A stretch of 64,000 nt of DNA from Streptomyces chattanoogensis (GCF_001294335.1 NZ_LGKG01000134.1:65191-129190), one strand, 5' to 3'. Positions 25,956-36,978 are shown, numbered from the stretch's first letter. Program-made: numbers and translations. The notes: generated by a model from the letters alone, not told the origin.

Positions 25956-27979
25956 GGGATCCGCCCCGCATCGGTCAGTACGGCCACGCCCCGCCCCGCC
26001 AGTGTGATCCGGTCGGCGGGCGCGGCGGCGGCCTCGGGGGTGTCCGCCAGCGCATCCGTCATCGGCGCGGGGAGCGCGACCTCGACGGCCTCGGTCCGGT
26101 GGTTGAGCAGGAAGGTGAACCGCCCGTACCGTCCCTCGGGGTCCTCGCGGACGGTCGCCTGGACACCTGCCGGCAGGCCCGGCAGCACGGGCGCCACCCC
26201 GGCCGCCTCCCGTACGTCGTCCAGCAGGGCCCGCATCAGCTCCGCTTCGAGCCGCGTGCCGACGTACCAGACGGCGCCCCGCCCGTACGCATGCCGGGTC
26301 ACCGCGGGCCGCCCCGCCAGCTCCCCCTCCGCGAAACACGCGAGCGCCTCGGCCCCTTCCAGATCGATGGCCTCCGACCACAGATCGGCCGCCCCCGTGT
26401 ACCGCCCGCCCCCGACCGCCACCGTACGGCCGGCGTCCAGCGGCCAGAACTCCTCCACCCGCAGCCCCAGCAGCCTCCGCAACGGCGCCGGACAGCCCCC
26501 GGGGTGCACCCGGTCGTGCTCGTCCACGATCCCCGAGAAGAACGACACCACCAGGTGCCCCCCGCCCCGTACATACGCGGTCAGCCGCTCCGCGTCGCGG
26601 GCCGTGAGCAGATACAGATTGGGTACGACGACGAGCCGGTACCCCGTCAGCTCCCGCTGCGGCGGCACCACGTCGCAGGCCACCCCCGCCTCGAACAGCG
26701 GCCGGTAGTGCGCCAGCGCGATCTCCGAATGATCCAGCGCGGTCGACGGTTTGGAGTCCACCTCCAGCGCCCACCAGCTGTGCCAGTCCGCCAGCAGCGC
26801 CACCGAAGCCCGCGACCGCGTCCCCGCGATCTCCGGCAGCGACGCCAACTCCCGTCCCAGACCCTGCACTTCACGGAACGTACGGGTGTCCGTCCCGCCG
26901 TGCGGCAGCATCGCCGAGTGGAACTTCTCCGCCCCGCCCAGCGACTGCCGCCACTGGAAGAACAGCACCGCGTCCGCGCCCTGGGCGATGGCCTGCCAGC
27001 TCCACAGCCGCATCGCGCCCGGCGGCTTGGGGCCGTTGCGCGGCCGCCAGTTGACCGCGCCCGGCGCCTGCTCCAGCAGCAGCCACGGCTGACCGGAGCG
27101 GGCGGACCGCATCAGGTCGAAGACATACCCGGCCCGGATGTGGTCGTCCGCCGCATACGGATCCTGGTAGAAGTCCAGCGCCATGGCATCCATGTGCGCG
27201 GACCAGGCGAACGCATCGACCGGCTTGTGCTGCGGCATCAGATTGGTGGTGACGGGCACACCGGGCGTGAGCCGGTCCAGCACCTCCTTCTCGGCGAGGT
27301 AGCAGGCCCGCAGCGCCGCATCGCCGAACCGCAGGTAGTCCAGTTGCTGCGCCGGATTGGGGAAGGTGGGCGCCGTACGGGGCGGCAGCACCTCGTCGAA
27401 ATCCCCGTACTGCTGCGACCAGAAGGCCGTCGACCAGGCCTCGTTCAGCGCCTCGATGGTCTCGTACCGGTCCCGCAGCCAGGTGCGGAAGTCCTCGGCC
27501 GACACCTCGCAGAAGCACTGCCGGGTATGGCACCCGTACTCGTTGCCCACATGCCACATGGCCAGCGCCGGATGGCCGGCGTAGCGGGTGGCCAGCTGCT
27601 CGACGAGGCGGACGGCGTGGGCGCGGTAGACGGGGCTGGAGGGGCAGTAGTGCTGACGGCCGCCGGGCCAGCGGCGCCGGCCGTCCGGGTCCTCGGGCAG
27701 GATCCCGGGGTGTGCGCGGGACAGCCAGGGCGGGGGAGAGGCTGTCATCGTCGCCAGGCAGACGTCGATCCCGGCGCCCGCGAGCCCGTCCATCACCCTG
27801 TCGAACCACCCGAAGTCCCATTCCCCTGGCCGGGGTTCGACCTTCGCCCAGGAGAAGATCCCGGCGGTGACCATGGTGACGTGGGCCGCCTTCATCAGCT
27901 TCAGATCCTCGGCCCACACCTCCTCGGGCCACTGCTCGGGGTTGTAGTCGCCGCCGAAGTGAATGCCGGTGCCGCGCAT
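25952..27979 (-). CDS. Beta-galactosidase, glycoside hydrolase family 42
   Basis: This retaining beta-galactosidase of 675 residues has an N-terminal (beta/alpha)8 domain beginning FGGDYNPEQWPEEVW. The acid/base is E147 in WHVGNEYGC, and the nucleophile is E303 in PWLLLEQAPGAVNW. Cys112, Cys150, Cys155 and Cys157 (in GCHTRQCFC) match the zinc cluster seen in several GH42 enzymes. Trimerisation and C-terminal beta domains follow. There is no signal peptide, so the enzyme is intracellular and acts on imported galactosides. It lies 90 bp downstream of the SDR gene and near galTEK. Confidence 0.95.
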   Translation of the reverse strand: MRGTGIHFGGDYNPEQWPEEVWAEDLKLMKAAHVTMVTAGIFSWAKVEPRPGEWDFGWFDRVMDGLAGAGIDVCLATMTASPPPWLSRAHPGILPEDPDGRRRWPGGRQHYCPSSPVYRAHAVRLVEQLATRYAGHPALAMWHVGNEYGCHTRQCFCEVSAEDFRTWLRDRYETIEALNEAWSTAFWSQQYGDFDEVLPPRTAPTFPNPAQQLDYLRFGDAALRACYLAEKEVLDRLTPGVPVTTNLMPQHKPVDAFAWSAHMDAMALDFYQDPYAADDHIRAGYVFDLMRSARSGQPWLLLEQAPGAVNWRPRNGPKPPGAMRLWSWQAIAQGADAVLFFQWRQSLGGAEKFHSAMLPHGGTDTRTFREVQGLGRELASLPEIAGTRSRASVALLADWHSWWALEVDSKPSTALDHSEIALAHYRPLFEAGVACDVVPPQRELTGYRLVVVPNLYLLTARDAERLTAYVRGGGHLVVSFFSGIVDEHDRVHPGGCPAPLRRLLGLRVEEFWPLDAGRTVAVGGGRYTGAADLWSEAIDLEGAEALACFAEGELAGRPAVTRHAYGRGAVWYVGTRLEAELMRALLDDVREAAGVAPVLPGLPAGVQATVREDPEGRYGRFTFLLNHRTEAVEVALPAPMTDALADTPEAAAAPADRITLAGRGVAVLTDAGRIP

Positions 27980-28069
27980 CGGACCCCCAGGGTCGAAGTT
28001 CGGTATGCCGTGGTGGTGTGACGTGGTGGTGTGGCTGTGGTCGTGTGCTGTGGCCGTGCGCCGTGGACC

Positions 28070-28921
28070 TCAACGTGAGTTCTTGTACACGCTCCAGCCG
28101 CCGTCGACGACGAGGCTCGCCCCGGTGACGAAGGATGCCTCCGGGGAGAGCAGGAACGCGACCGCCGCCGCGACCTCCTCGGGCCGCCCCAGCCGCCGCG
28201 CCGCGGTCTCCTCGGCGCTGGCCTGCCGCGCCGCCTCGTCGATGCCGTCCCAGGCGGCGGTCAGCACCGGCCCCGGCAGCACGCTGTTGACCCGCACCTC
28301 GGGCCCGTACTCCACGGCCAGCTGCCGCCCCAGCCCGGTCAGCCCCGCCTTGGACGCGGCGTACGCCGGGCGGCCCGGCAGCCCGACCAGCGCATGGACG
28401 GACGAGGTCAGCACCACCGCGCCGTGCCGGGCGCGGAGGTCGTCCAGGGCGGCCCGCACCCCGAGGAAGGACCCGGTCAGGTTGACGGACAACTGGCGCT
28501 CCCACTCCGCGAGGGAGGTCCGGTGGGCCGCCGCGACATACGGCACAAAGGCGTTGCTGACCAGCCCGTCCACCGGCCCGTACCGCTGCCGCGCCGCCTC
28601 CACCGCGCGCCGCCAGTCGTCCTCCTGCGCCACATCGCAGTGCGCGTACGAGGCGTGCCCGCCGGCCGCCCGGATGCGGCGCGCGGTGTGTTCGCCGCGC
28701 TCGTCGTCGATGTCCAGCAGCAGCACGGCGGCGCCTTCCGCGGCCAGCCGGTCCGCGGTCGCCGCCCCGATTCCGGCGGCGGCCCCGGTCACCAGGACCG
28801 TCCGGCCGGTGAACCGTCTGCCGTACGGGCCGCCGTGGCTGCGGTGATCGCGTTGACCGCGGTGATCGCCGTGCTTGCCGTGGTCGCCGCTCGCCGGGTG
28901 CGGTGCGCGCTGCTGGCTCAT
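28070..28921 (-). CDS. SDR family oxidoreductase
   Basis: This classical short-chain dehydrogenase of about 283 residues has the cofactor motif TGAAAGIG, a catalytic Ser in LTSSVHAL, and YxxxK in PAYAASKAG. A C-terminal GASLVVDGGWSVY follows. The D in LLLDIDDE favours NAD over NADP. The first 35 residues are unusual: a His-rich GDHGKHGDHRGQRDHRSHGG tract encoded by repetitive DNA. ATG 28921 is chosen; GTG 28978 is an alternative. Its position upstream of GH42 suggests a sugar dehydrogenase role, but that is inference. Confidence 0.88.
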   Translation of the reverse strand: MSQQRAPHPASGDHGKHGDHRGQRDHRSHGGPYGRRFTGRTVLVTGAAAGIGAATADRLAAEGAAVLLLDIDDERGEHTARRIRAAGGHASYAHCDVAQEDDWRRAVEAARQRYGPVDGLVSNAFVPYVAAAHRTSLAEWERQLSVNLTGSFLGVRAALDDLRARHGAVVLTSSVHALVGLPGRPAYAASKAGLTGLGRQLAVEYGPEVRVNSVLPGPVLTAAWDGIDEAARQASAEETAARRLGRPEEVAAAVAFLLSPEASFVTGASLVVDGGWSVYKNSR

Positions 28922-29067
28922 GGCCGCCAGCCAAGCCGACGGGGGAGCGGCGGGCAAGGGGGTGCGGGCGGGCGTCACCCCAGCGGGCGGTCCGCGCCGG
29001 ACATGCGCCGCCGGCCCGGAATTCGAAGCCGCCGGCTCACCCGCCGAAGGCGCAGGCTAACGAACCA

Positions 29068-29565
29068 TCAGCCCGGAATATTGTCGAAAGGACCCGTCAA
29101 CCTGCGCAGCAGACCGGCCAATTCATGGCGCTGCTGACGGGAGAGCTCGGCGAGGATGGCGCGCTCCTGGGCCAGCAGCCCGGCCAGCGACTGATCCGCC
29201 TTGTCGCGCCCTTCGGCCGTCAGCCGGACCAGCACACCGCGCCGGTCGCTGGGGTCGGGCAGCCGCTCGACCAGATCCTTCTTGGCCAGCCGGTCGATGC
29301 GGTTGGTCATCGTCCCGGAGGTGACCAGTGTCTGCGTCAGCAGTGCGCCGGGCGAGAGCTGATACGGCGCCCCGGCCCGCCGCAGGGCGGTGAGCACATC
29401 GAACTCCCAGGGCTCCAGGCCCACCTCGGCGAAGGCGATCCGCCGGGCCCGGTCGAGGTGCCTGGCCAGCCTGGACACCCGGCTGAGGACCTCTAGCGGT
29501 TCCACATCGAGGTCCGGGCGCTCGCGGCGCCATGCTGCAACCAGTCGGTCGACCTCGTCCTCCAT
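29068..29565 (-). CDS. MarR family transcriptional regulator
   Basis: This 165-residue winged-helix regulator carries the MarR core (about 40-140) with the recognition region LSPGALLTQTLVTSGTMTNR and wing DPSDRRGVLVRLTAEG. The ATG at 29565 (MEDEVDRLVAAWRRERPDL) is preferred, because the upstream extension runs through repetitive operator-like DNA. It is divergent from the tam-like methyltransferase, and three phased repeats lie between the two, so it probably controls both. Confidence 0.93.
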   Translation of the reverse strand: MEDEVDRLVAAWRRERPDLDVEPLEVLSRVSRLARHLDRARRIAFAEVGLEPWEFDVLTALRRAGAPYQLSPGALLTQTLVTSGTMTNRIDRLAKKDLVERLPDPSDRRGVLVRLTAEGRDKADQSLAGLLAQERAILAELSRQQRHELAGLLRRLTGPFDNIPG

Positions 29566-29600
29566 GGCGATCAGTGTAAAGGGTCTGTCGACATGAAGTC

Positions 29601-29645
29601 TCTTGAGGTCGAATCTCTTGATGTCAAACTTCTTGACGTCAAGAA
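29601..29645. promoter_or_regulatory. Three 15-bp phased operator repeats between marR and tam
   Basis: TCTTGANGTC occurs at 29601, 29616 and 29631, exactly 15 bp apart. The third copy extends to the perfect 16-bp palindrome TTCTTGACGTCAAGAA (29630-29645). The position between divergent genes suggests binding sites for the MarR protein. Confidence 0.75.
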
Positions 29646-29762
29646 ATACTTCGATGGACGATGGGGCATCGTCGGCGGGAGGCTCATGTCCACCAGCGTT
29701 GGCCAAAACCAACTGTTCGTGAGCATCGGAGTCAGCCCTGTAGCAACGAAGGGGTTTCGAAC

Positions 29763-30584
29763 ATGCACGACGCACCGACCTGGGATCCGCAGCAGTATCT
29801 GCATCACTCCGGGCACCGAACCCGCCCGTTCCACGACCTGCTCAACCGCATACCAGAGCTCCCCCGCCACGCGGCCCCCACCCGCATCGCCGACCTCGGA
29901 TGCGGTCCCGGGAACGTCACCGTCCAACTCGCCGACCGCTGGCCCGACGCCCGCATCACCGGGTTCGACAACTCCCCCGAGATGCTGAGCGAGGCCAAGG
30001 CCTACGCGGGCCCGACCCCCGGTGGCGGCCTCCTCGACTTCGCACCGGCCGACGCGGCCGACTGGACCCCTGAAGAACCGTTCGACCTGATCATTTCCAA
30101 CGCCGCACTCCAGTGGGTCCCCAACCACCCCGACTCCCTCCCCCGCTGGATCGACGCCGTCACCCCCGGCGGCACCCTCGCCTTCCAGGTCCCCGGCAAC
30201 TTCACCTCGCCCAGTCACGCCCTCCTCGGCGAACTGTGCGACGCCCCCCAATGGCGCGACCGCCTCACCAGCCACGGCCGCCGCTTCGTCCACATCCTGG
30301 AGCCCGCCGACTACCTGGAACTCCTCTCCGACCTCGGCTGCACCGCGGACGTCTGGGAAACCACCTACGTCCAGCTCCTCCAGGGCGACGACCCCGTCCT
30401 CGACTGGGTCAAGGGCACCGCCCTGCGCCCCGTGCTGACGGCCCTCGAGGACGATCCGGCCGCCCGCGACGCGTTCCTCGCCGAATTCCGCGACCTGCTC
30501 CGCAAGGCCTACCCCACCGGCCGGCACGGCACGGTCTTCCCGTTCCGCCGCATCTTCGCCGTCGCCCACAAGCCCCTGGACTGA
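29763..30584 (+). CDS. tam: Trans-aconitate 2-methyltransferase
   Basis: This 273-residue SAM-dependent methyltransferase matches the Tam family, which methylates trans-aconitate and so removes an inhibitor of aconitase. It starts MHDAPTWDPQQYLHHSGHRT, typical of Tam. Motif I is IADLGCGPGNVTVQLADRWP, followed by ITGFDNSPEML, FDLIISNAALQWVPNHP and the C-terminal FPFRRIFAVAHK. The ATG at 29763 begins at the conserved region. It is divergent from marR and likely under its control. Confidence 0.9.
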   Translation: MHDAPTWDPQQYLHHSGHRTRPFHDLLNRIPELPRHAAPTRIADLGCGPGNVTVQLADRWPDARITGFDNSPEMLSEAKAYAGPTPGGGLLDFAPADAADWTPEEPFDLIISNAALQWVPNHPDSLPRWIDAVTPGGTLAFQVPGNFTSPSHALLGELCDAPQWRDRLTSHGRRFVHILEPADYLELLSDLGCTADVWETTYVQLLQGDDPVLDWVKGTALRPVLTALEDDPAARDAFLAEFRDLLRKAYPTGRHGTVFPFRRIFAVAHKPLD

Positions 30585-30783
30585 CCACGCCCACCCTTTG
30601 AGGTGACCCCGCCGTGAACACCGGCCCCGGCCACGTCCAGCCCGCCCGCCACCCGCGGCGGCTGCCGGTTCGGGGCCGGTACGGCATGTCTCCGCGGCAC
30701 GAGCCTCGGTGCCTTCGCCGAAAAGAAAAGGCCGGCCGCCCCCGCCCCTCGTCCACGGTGCCGTGATGTGACGAGTCCGCGAG

Positions 30784-31350
30784 ATGGCCGAAGCCGACAT
30801 CGATGCCGTCTCGGAGATACGGGTACGCGGCCGGCGGTCCGCGTACGCCGGCATCGTCGACGACCGGGCAGGAACGGTCGGATGGGCGAGCCTCGGGCCG
30901 TATCGGGGCGAGACGGCGGACCCGCGCAGTGGTGAGGTCTACGCGCTCTGCGTCCGCCCGGAGCCGATCGGTACCGGAACCCGCCGGACCCTGCTCGAGG
31001 CGGTGCACGACCGCGCCGCGGGCCGCTTCGGGGCCCTGCCGCCGCGGGTGCTCCGCGACAACGTGCGGGGCCGTCGTTTCTACGGATCGGCCGGCTACGT
31101 GGCGGACGGCGCCGAGCAGAGCGACACCTACGGCAGTGATGACGACGGTGAGGCGACGCTCACCGAGCTGCGGTACCGGCGCGCGATGCAGAAGCAGGGG
31201 CAGAGGCAGCGGAGCGCGCCCCGTGCCCCGCTGCTCACGCCTTGCGGTGCCCTATCAGCCGCGGCTTCGCCTCCAGCCCGTCCAGCCCGTGCCACGCCAG
31301 ATTCACCAGATGGGCCGCCACCTCGGCCTTCTTCGGCTTGCGGACGTTGA
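30784..31350 (+). pseudogene. Degenerate GNAT N-acetyltransferase
   Basis: The reading frame has the ends of a GNAT acetyltransferase: DIDAVSEIRVRGRRSAYAGI at the N-terminus, then VGWASLGPYRG, VYALCVRPEPIGTGTRRTLL (acetyl-CoA loop) and NVRGRRFYGSAGYVADG. A normal family member has about 30 further residues between the SAYAG segment and VGWA. They are missing here, so an internal in-frame deletion is likely. Homology ends near 31180, after which the frame runs on antisense into the convergent tetR gene. It is probably non-functional or heavily altered. The upstream 30585-30783 gap shows no gene. Confidence 0.55.
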
Positions 31351-31927
31351 GCCACCACTGGCCGGTCAGGGCGACCATGCCCACCAGGGCCTGGGCATAG
31401 AGGGGGGCCAGTTTCGGGTCGAAGCCGCGGGCCTTGAACTCCAGGCCCAGGATGTCTTCCACCTGCGTGGCGATATCGCTGATCAGCGACGCGAAGGTGC
31501 CGGTGGACTGGGCGACGGGGGAGTCGCGTACGAGGATGCGGAAGCCGTCCGTGAACGTCTCGATGTAGTCGAGGAGCGCGAAGGCGGCCTGTTCGAGGAG
31601 TTCGCGGGGGTGGCCGGCGGTCAGTGCACCGGTCACCATGTCGAGCAGCTGGCGCATCTCGCGGTCCACGACCACCGCGTAGAGACCTTCCTTCCCGCCG
31701 AAGTGCTCGTAGACGACGGGCTTGGAGACACCGGCCTTCGCCGCGATCTCCTCCACCGACGTGCCCTCGAAGCCCCGCTCGGCGAAGAGCGTGCGACCGA
31801 TGTCCAGCAGCTGCTCACGGCGCTCGGCGCCGGTCATCCGGACCCTGCGGGTCCGCCGGCTGCCCGTGGCCGGAGAAGGCCTGTCCCTGTCCTTGCTGTT
31901 GTTCGCGCTGCTGTCGTCGATCGCCAC
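31235..31927 (-). CDS. TetR family regulator, probable control of the desaturase operon
   Basis: This 230-residue TetR repressor starts with a polar tail of about 30 residues. The helix-turn-helix (about 35-80: ERREQLLDIGRTLFAERGFE, then VEEIAAKAGVSKPVVYEHFG) and a ligand-binding domain follow. It lies 7 bp after the acyl-CoA desaturase gene on the same strand, so it is probably co-transcribed. TetR proteins that sense acyl-CoA commonly control such desaturases. A half-site array upstream of the desaturase is a candidate operator. Confidence 0.92.
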   Translation of the reverse strand: MAIDDSSANNSKDRDRPSPATGSRRTRRVRMTGAERREQLLDIGRTLFAERGFEGTSVEEIAAKAGVSKPVVYEHFGGKEGLYAVVVDREMRQLLDMVTGALTAGHPRELLEQAAFALLDYIETFTDGFRILVRDSPVAQSTGTFASLISDIATQVEDILGLEFKARGFDPKLAPLYAQALVGMVALTGQWWLNVRKPKKAEVAAHLVNLAWHGLDGLEAKPRLIGHRKA

Positions 31928-31934
31928 CCGTCAA

Positions 31935-32951
31935 TCATGCCGCCTGAGCGGCCTCGTCCTTTCCGCGGGCCTTGTCCTTGCCCCGGCCGGCATCCTGGCG
32001 CCGGGCGTCGATCCGCGACGCGTTCGGCCAGCGGACGTCGTACGCCCAGCCCGCCTTCTCGAACCAGCGGATCAGCCGGGCGCTGGAGTCCAGCTGCCCC
32101 TTGAGCACACCATGGCGGGCGCAGGTCGGGTCCGCATGGTGCAGGTTGTGCCAGGACTCGCCGCAGGAGAGCACCGCCAGCCACCAGCCGTTGCCCGAAC
32201 GGTCGCGGGACTTGAACGGGCGCTTGCCGACAGCGTGGCAGATGGAATTGATCGACCAGGTGACGTGGTGCAGGAGCGCCACACGGACCAGGGAGCCCCA
32301 GAAGAAAGCCGTCACGGCGCCCTGCCACGACCAGGTGGCCAGGCCGCCGATCACGGCGGGGGCGAGCAGCGAGACGGTGGTCCACAGCACGAACTGGCGG
32401 GAGACCGCCCGGATCGCCGGGTCCTTGATCAGGTCCGGGGCGTACTTGTGCTGCGGGGTCTGCTCCTCGTCGAACATCCAGCCGAGATGCGCCCACCACA
32501 GGCCCTTCATCAGGGCGGGGACGGTTTCGCCGTAGCGCCAGGGCGAGTGCGGGTCACCCTCGGCGTCCGAGAACTTGTGGTGCTTGCGGTGGTCGGCGAC
32601 CCAGCGCACCAGCGGCCCCTCCACCGCCAGCGAGCCCATGACCGCCAGCGCGATACGCAGCGGGCGCTTCGCCTTGAAGGAGCCATGGGTGAAGTAGCGG
32701 TGGAAGCCGATGGTGATGCCGTGGCAGCCGATGTAATACATCGCCGTCAGCAGGGCAAGATCCAGCCAGCTCACCCCCCAGCCCCAGGCCAGCGGCACGG
32801 CGGCCACCAGCGCCACGAACGGGACGGTGATGAACAGCAGCAGGGTGATCTGTTCAAGCGAACGCTTGTTGTCGCCGCCAAGCGTCGCCGACGGCAGCGG
32901 CGAAACGGTGGAAATCGGTGACTCTTCGACGGTGTCCGGACCAGCGGTCAT
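31935..32951 (-). CDS. Acyl-CoA / fatty acid delta-9 desaturase
   Basis: This membrane di-iron desaturase of 338 residues introduces a double bond into fatty acyl chains. The three His boxes are complete: HRYFTH, HRKHH and HNLHH (in CGESWHNLHHADPTCARHG). Four hydrophobic segments surround them. The ATG at 32951 gives MTAGPDTVEESPISTVSP; the longer upstream frame is low-complexity shadow. The C-terminus is basic and Lys/Asp-rich. The tetR gene immediately downstream probably regulates it. Confidence 0.94.
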   Translation of the reverse strand: MTAGPDTVEESPISTVSPLPSATLGGDNKRSLEQITLLLFITVPFVALVAAVPLAWGWGVSWLDLALLTAMYYIGCHGITIGFHRYFTHGSFKAKRPLRIALAVMGSLAVEGPLVRWVADHRKHHKFSDAEGDPHSPWRYGETVPALMKGLWWAHLGWMFDEEQTPQHKYAPDLIKDPAIRAVSRQFVLWTTVSLLAPAVIGGLATWSWQGAVTAFFWGSLVRVALLHHVTWSINSICHAVGKRPFKSRDRSGNGWWLAVLSCGESWHNLHHADPTCARHGVLKGQLDSSARLIRWFEKAGWAYDVRWPNASRIDARRQDAGRGKDKARGKDEAAQAA

Positions 32952-33025
32952 GTGATGTCCCTCGGCGGGGGTCTCGGGGGCTCGGGGCACTCGGGGAGCA
33001 GGATCACTCCCGGAGCGGGGCTCCG

Positions 33026-33064
33026 CTACGGCTACGGGACCGTAACCTACGGTTTCGTAAGTAT
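33026..33064. promoter_or_regulatory. TACGG/CCGTA half-site array upstream of the desaturase
   Basis: Within 39 bp there are several TACGG and CCGTA half-sites, including TACGG-GA-CCGTA and CCGTA-ACC-TACGG, followed by TTTCGTAAG. Located about 75-113 bp upstream of the desaturase start, it is a good candidate operator for the operon's TetR protein. The rest of the 32952-33384 gap is C-rich and must also hold the ppc promoter. I see no gene in it. Confidence 0.5.
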
Positions 33065-33384
33065 GGCAGCGAGACCGCCCCGGGCAAGGCCGTGACAGGC
33101 GCCTCACCCCCACGTACCGCACACGCACCCGCACGCACCGCAACCCGCCCCTGCTCACCGCCCTCCCCCCACGGCCCGCCCCGCCCCGCCACCCCGCCCC
33201 CCGCACGTGATGCCCAGCACTCGGACGGTGTGATCCCCCGATTTCGGGGAGACCTATCCTGGGGGCGTCGGACAGCGCGGTCCGCAACCCGCCCACCAGC
33301 CCAGACGGCACCGTCGCCCGCCACCGTCCAAGAGACGCACCGCGGTGCGACGCCCCTCCTAGAACGCTGCAAGGAGCCGCACCT

Positions 33385-36156
<2,772 letters not shown>

Positions 36157-36173
36157 CCCGCCCGACCCGTACG

Positions 36174-36211
36174 ACGGCGGCCCGCCCCTCACGCGAGGGG
36201 CGGGCCGCCGC
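36174..36211. terminator. Bidirectional terminator between ppc and the convergent membrane gene
   Basis: GGCGGCCCGCCCCTC (36176-36190) and GAGGGGCGGGCCGCC (36195-36209) form a perfect 15-bp stem with a 4-nt loop, 20 bp after the ppc stop. There is no T-run, as is common for Streptomyces terminators. It serves genes converging from both sides. Confidence 0.8.
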
Positions 36212-36258
36212 CGTATGCCCGGCCGTACGTGCGCACAGGCCGCACCACCGCACACGCC

Positions 36259-36729
36259 TCACAACAAGGCAAACGCCGCCCCCAGCAACACCGCCCCGAA
36301 CAATCCCATCACCCACGCCGTACGCCGCATCCGCATCCCCCCGGCCACCACCAGCGCCGCCAGCAGCAACGACCCCGCAAACGGCACCCACGCATGCAGA
36401 ATCCCGGCCAGCCCCGTCCGCACCGCATGCGTCGTCCCCGGCTTGACCGTCACCTCGATCCGCGCGCCCTTGTCCGGCGCCGCCGCCTGCGCCACCGACA
36501 CCTTCGCCCGCCGCCTGCCGTCCCCAGCCGTCGGCACATACGGCCCCGTACACCGCTTGTCCCGGCACGCCACCACCGTCATGGTGCCGCGCTCCTTCGC
36601 CTTCACCAGCATCGCGTACTGCGCCGTGTTCCACGACGTCCAGACGCCCGCCACCAGCAACAGCAGCGCCAGCAGACCCATCAACCCCGTCCGGGCGACA
36701 AGCAACGCCCCATAGGCGCTCTCACCCAC
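36259..36729 (-). CDS. Membrane protein of unknown function
   Basis: This protein of about 156 residues has a first membrane helix (LLVARTGLMGLLALLLLVAG), an external domain containing the pair CRDKRC, and two C-terminal helices (GILHAWVPFAGSLLLAALVV and TAWVMGLFGAVLLGAAFALL). I choose the GTG at 36729 over the ATG at 36783. The extra N-terminus read from 36783 (MPRSSTRTSSVRRSRSRR) has poor third-position GC, and that DNA codes better for another frame (the 39-residue ORF at 36722-36841). It may be translationally coupled to that ORF. Confidence 0.75.
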   Translation of the reverse strand: MGESAYGALLVARTGLMGLLALLLLVAGVWTSWNTAQYAMLVKAKERGTMTVVACRDKRCTGPYVPTAGDGRRRAKVSVAQAAAPDKGARIEVTVKPGTTHAVRTGLAGILHAWVPFAGSLLLAALVVAGGMRMRRTAWVMGLFGAVLLGAAFALL

Positions 36730-36841
36730 CCGACGGGAACGGCTGCGTCTGACCGAACTGGTGCGCGTACTGCTTCTGGGCATGGCGGCGATCCTTGGCC
36801 ATCAACCGCCCCCGGTCAACCTCGGACATACGGTTCGTCAT
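36722..36841 (-). CDS. Proposed 39-residue small protein overlapping the membrane gene start
   Basis: The frame from ATG 36841 (MTNRMSEVDRGRLMAKDRRH, then AQKQYAHQFGQTQPFPSGG) has about 85% G/C at third positions. The overlapping frame of the longer membrane-protein version is much poorer. Its stop overlaps GTG 36729 of the membrane gene by 8 bp. The peptide is hydrophilic, basic and Gln-rich. A second start is ATG 36829. The ribosome site is weak. Function unknown; coding status is inferred from composition. Confidence 0.5.
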   Translation of the reverse strand: MTNRMSEVDRGRLMAKDRRHAQKQYAHQFGQTQPFPSGG

Positions 36842-36876
36842 CCCGTGCCCCACGCTGTCCACTTCACGCGCAATTA

Positions 36877-36966
36877 CCGGTCGACGGGCATTTGCCGGAC
36901 CGCGGGCATGCACCGGCCCACGGACAATTACCGGCCCACAGACAATTACCGGCTCACGGGCAACCA
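36877..36966. repeat. 18-bp tandem repeat (5 copies) downstream of pth
   Basis: Five 18-bp units run without interruption: CCGGTCGACGGGCATTTG, CCGGACCGCGGGCATGCA, CCGGCCCACGGACAATTA, CCGGCCCACAGACAATTA, CCGGCTCACGGGCAACCA. The array ends 12 bp from the pth stop. Read on the minus strand it gives hexapeptide repeats (xVRGPV), but third-position composition does not support coding. Confidence 0.85.
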
Positions 36967-36978
36967 CAGGACGTACGC

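Noticed and set aside
36842..36967. Extension of the 39-residue ORF upstream through the 18-bp array (hexapeptide VRGPV repeats)
   Set aside because: Third-position composition in the array is not coding-like; GTG start lacks a ribosome site. Kept only as a repeat.
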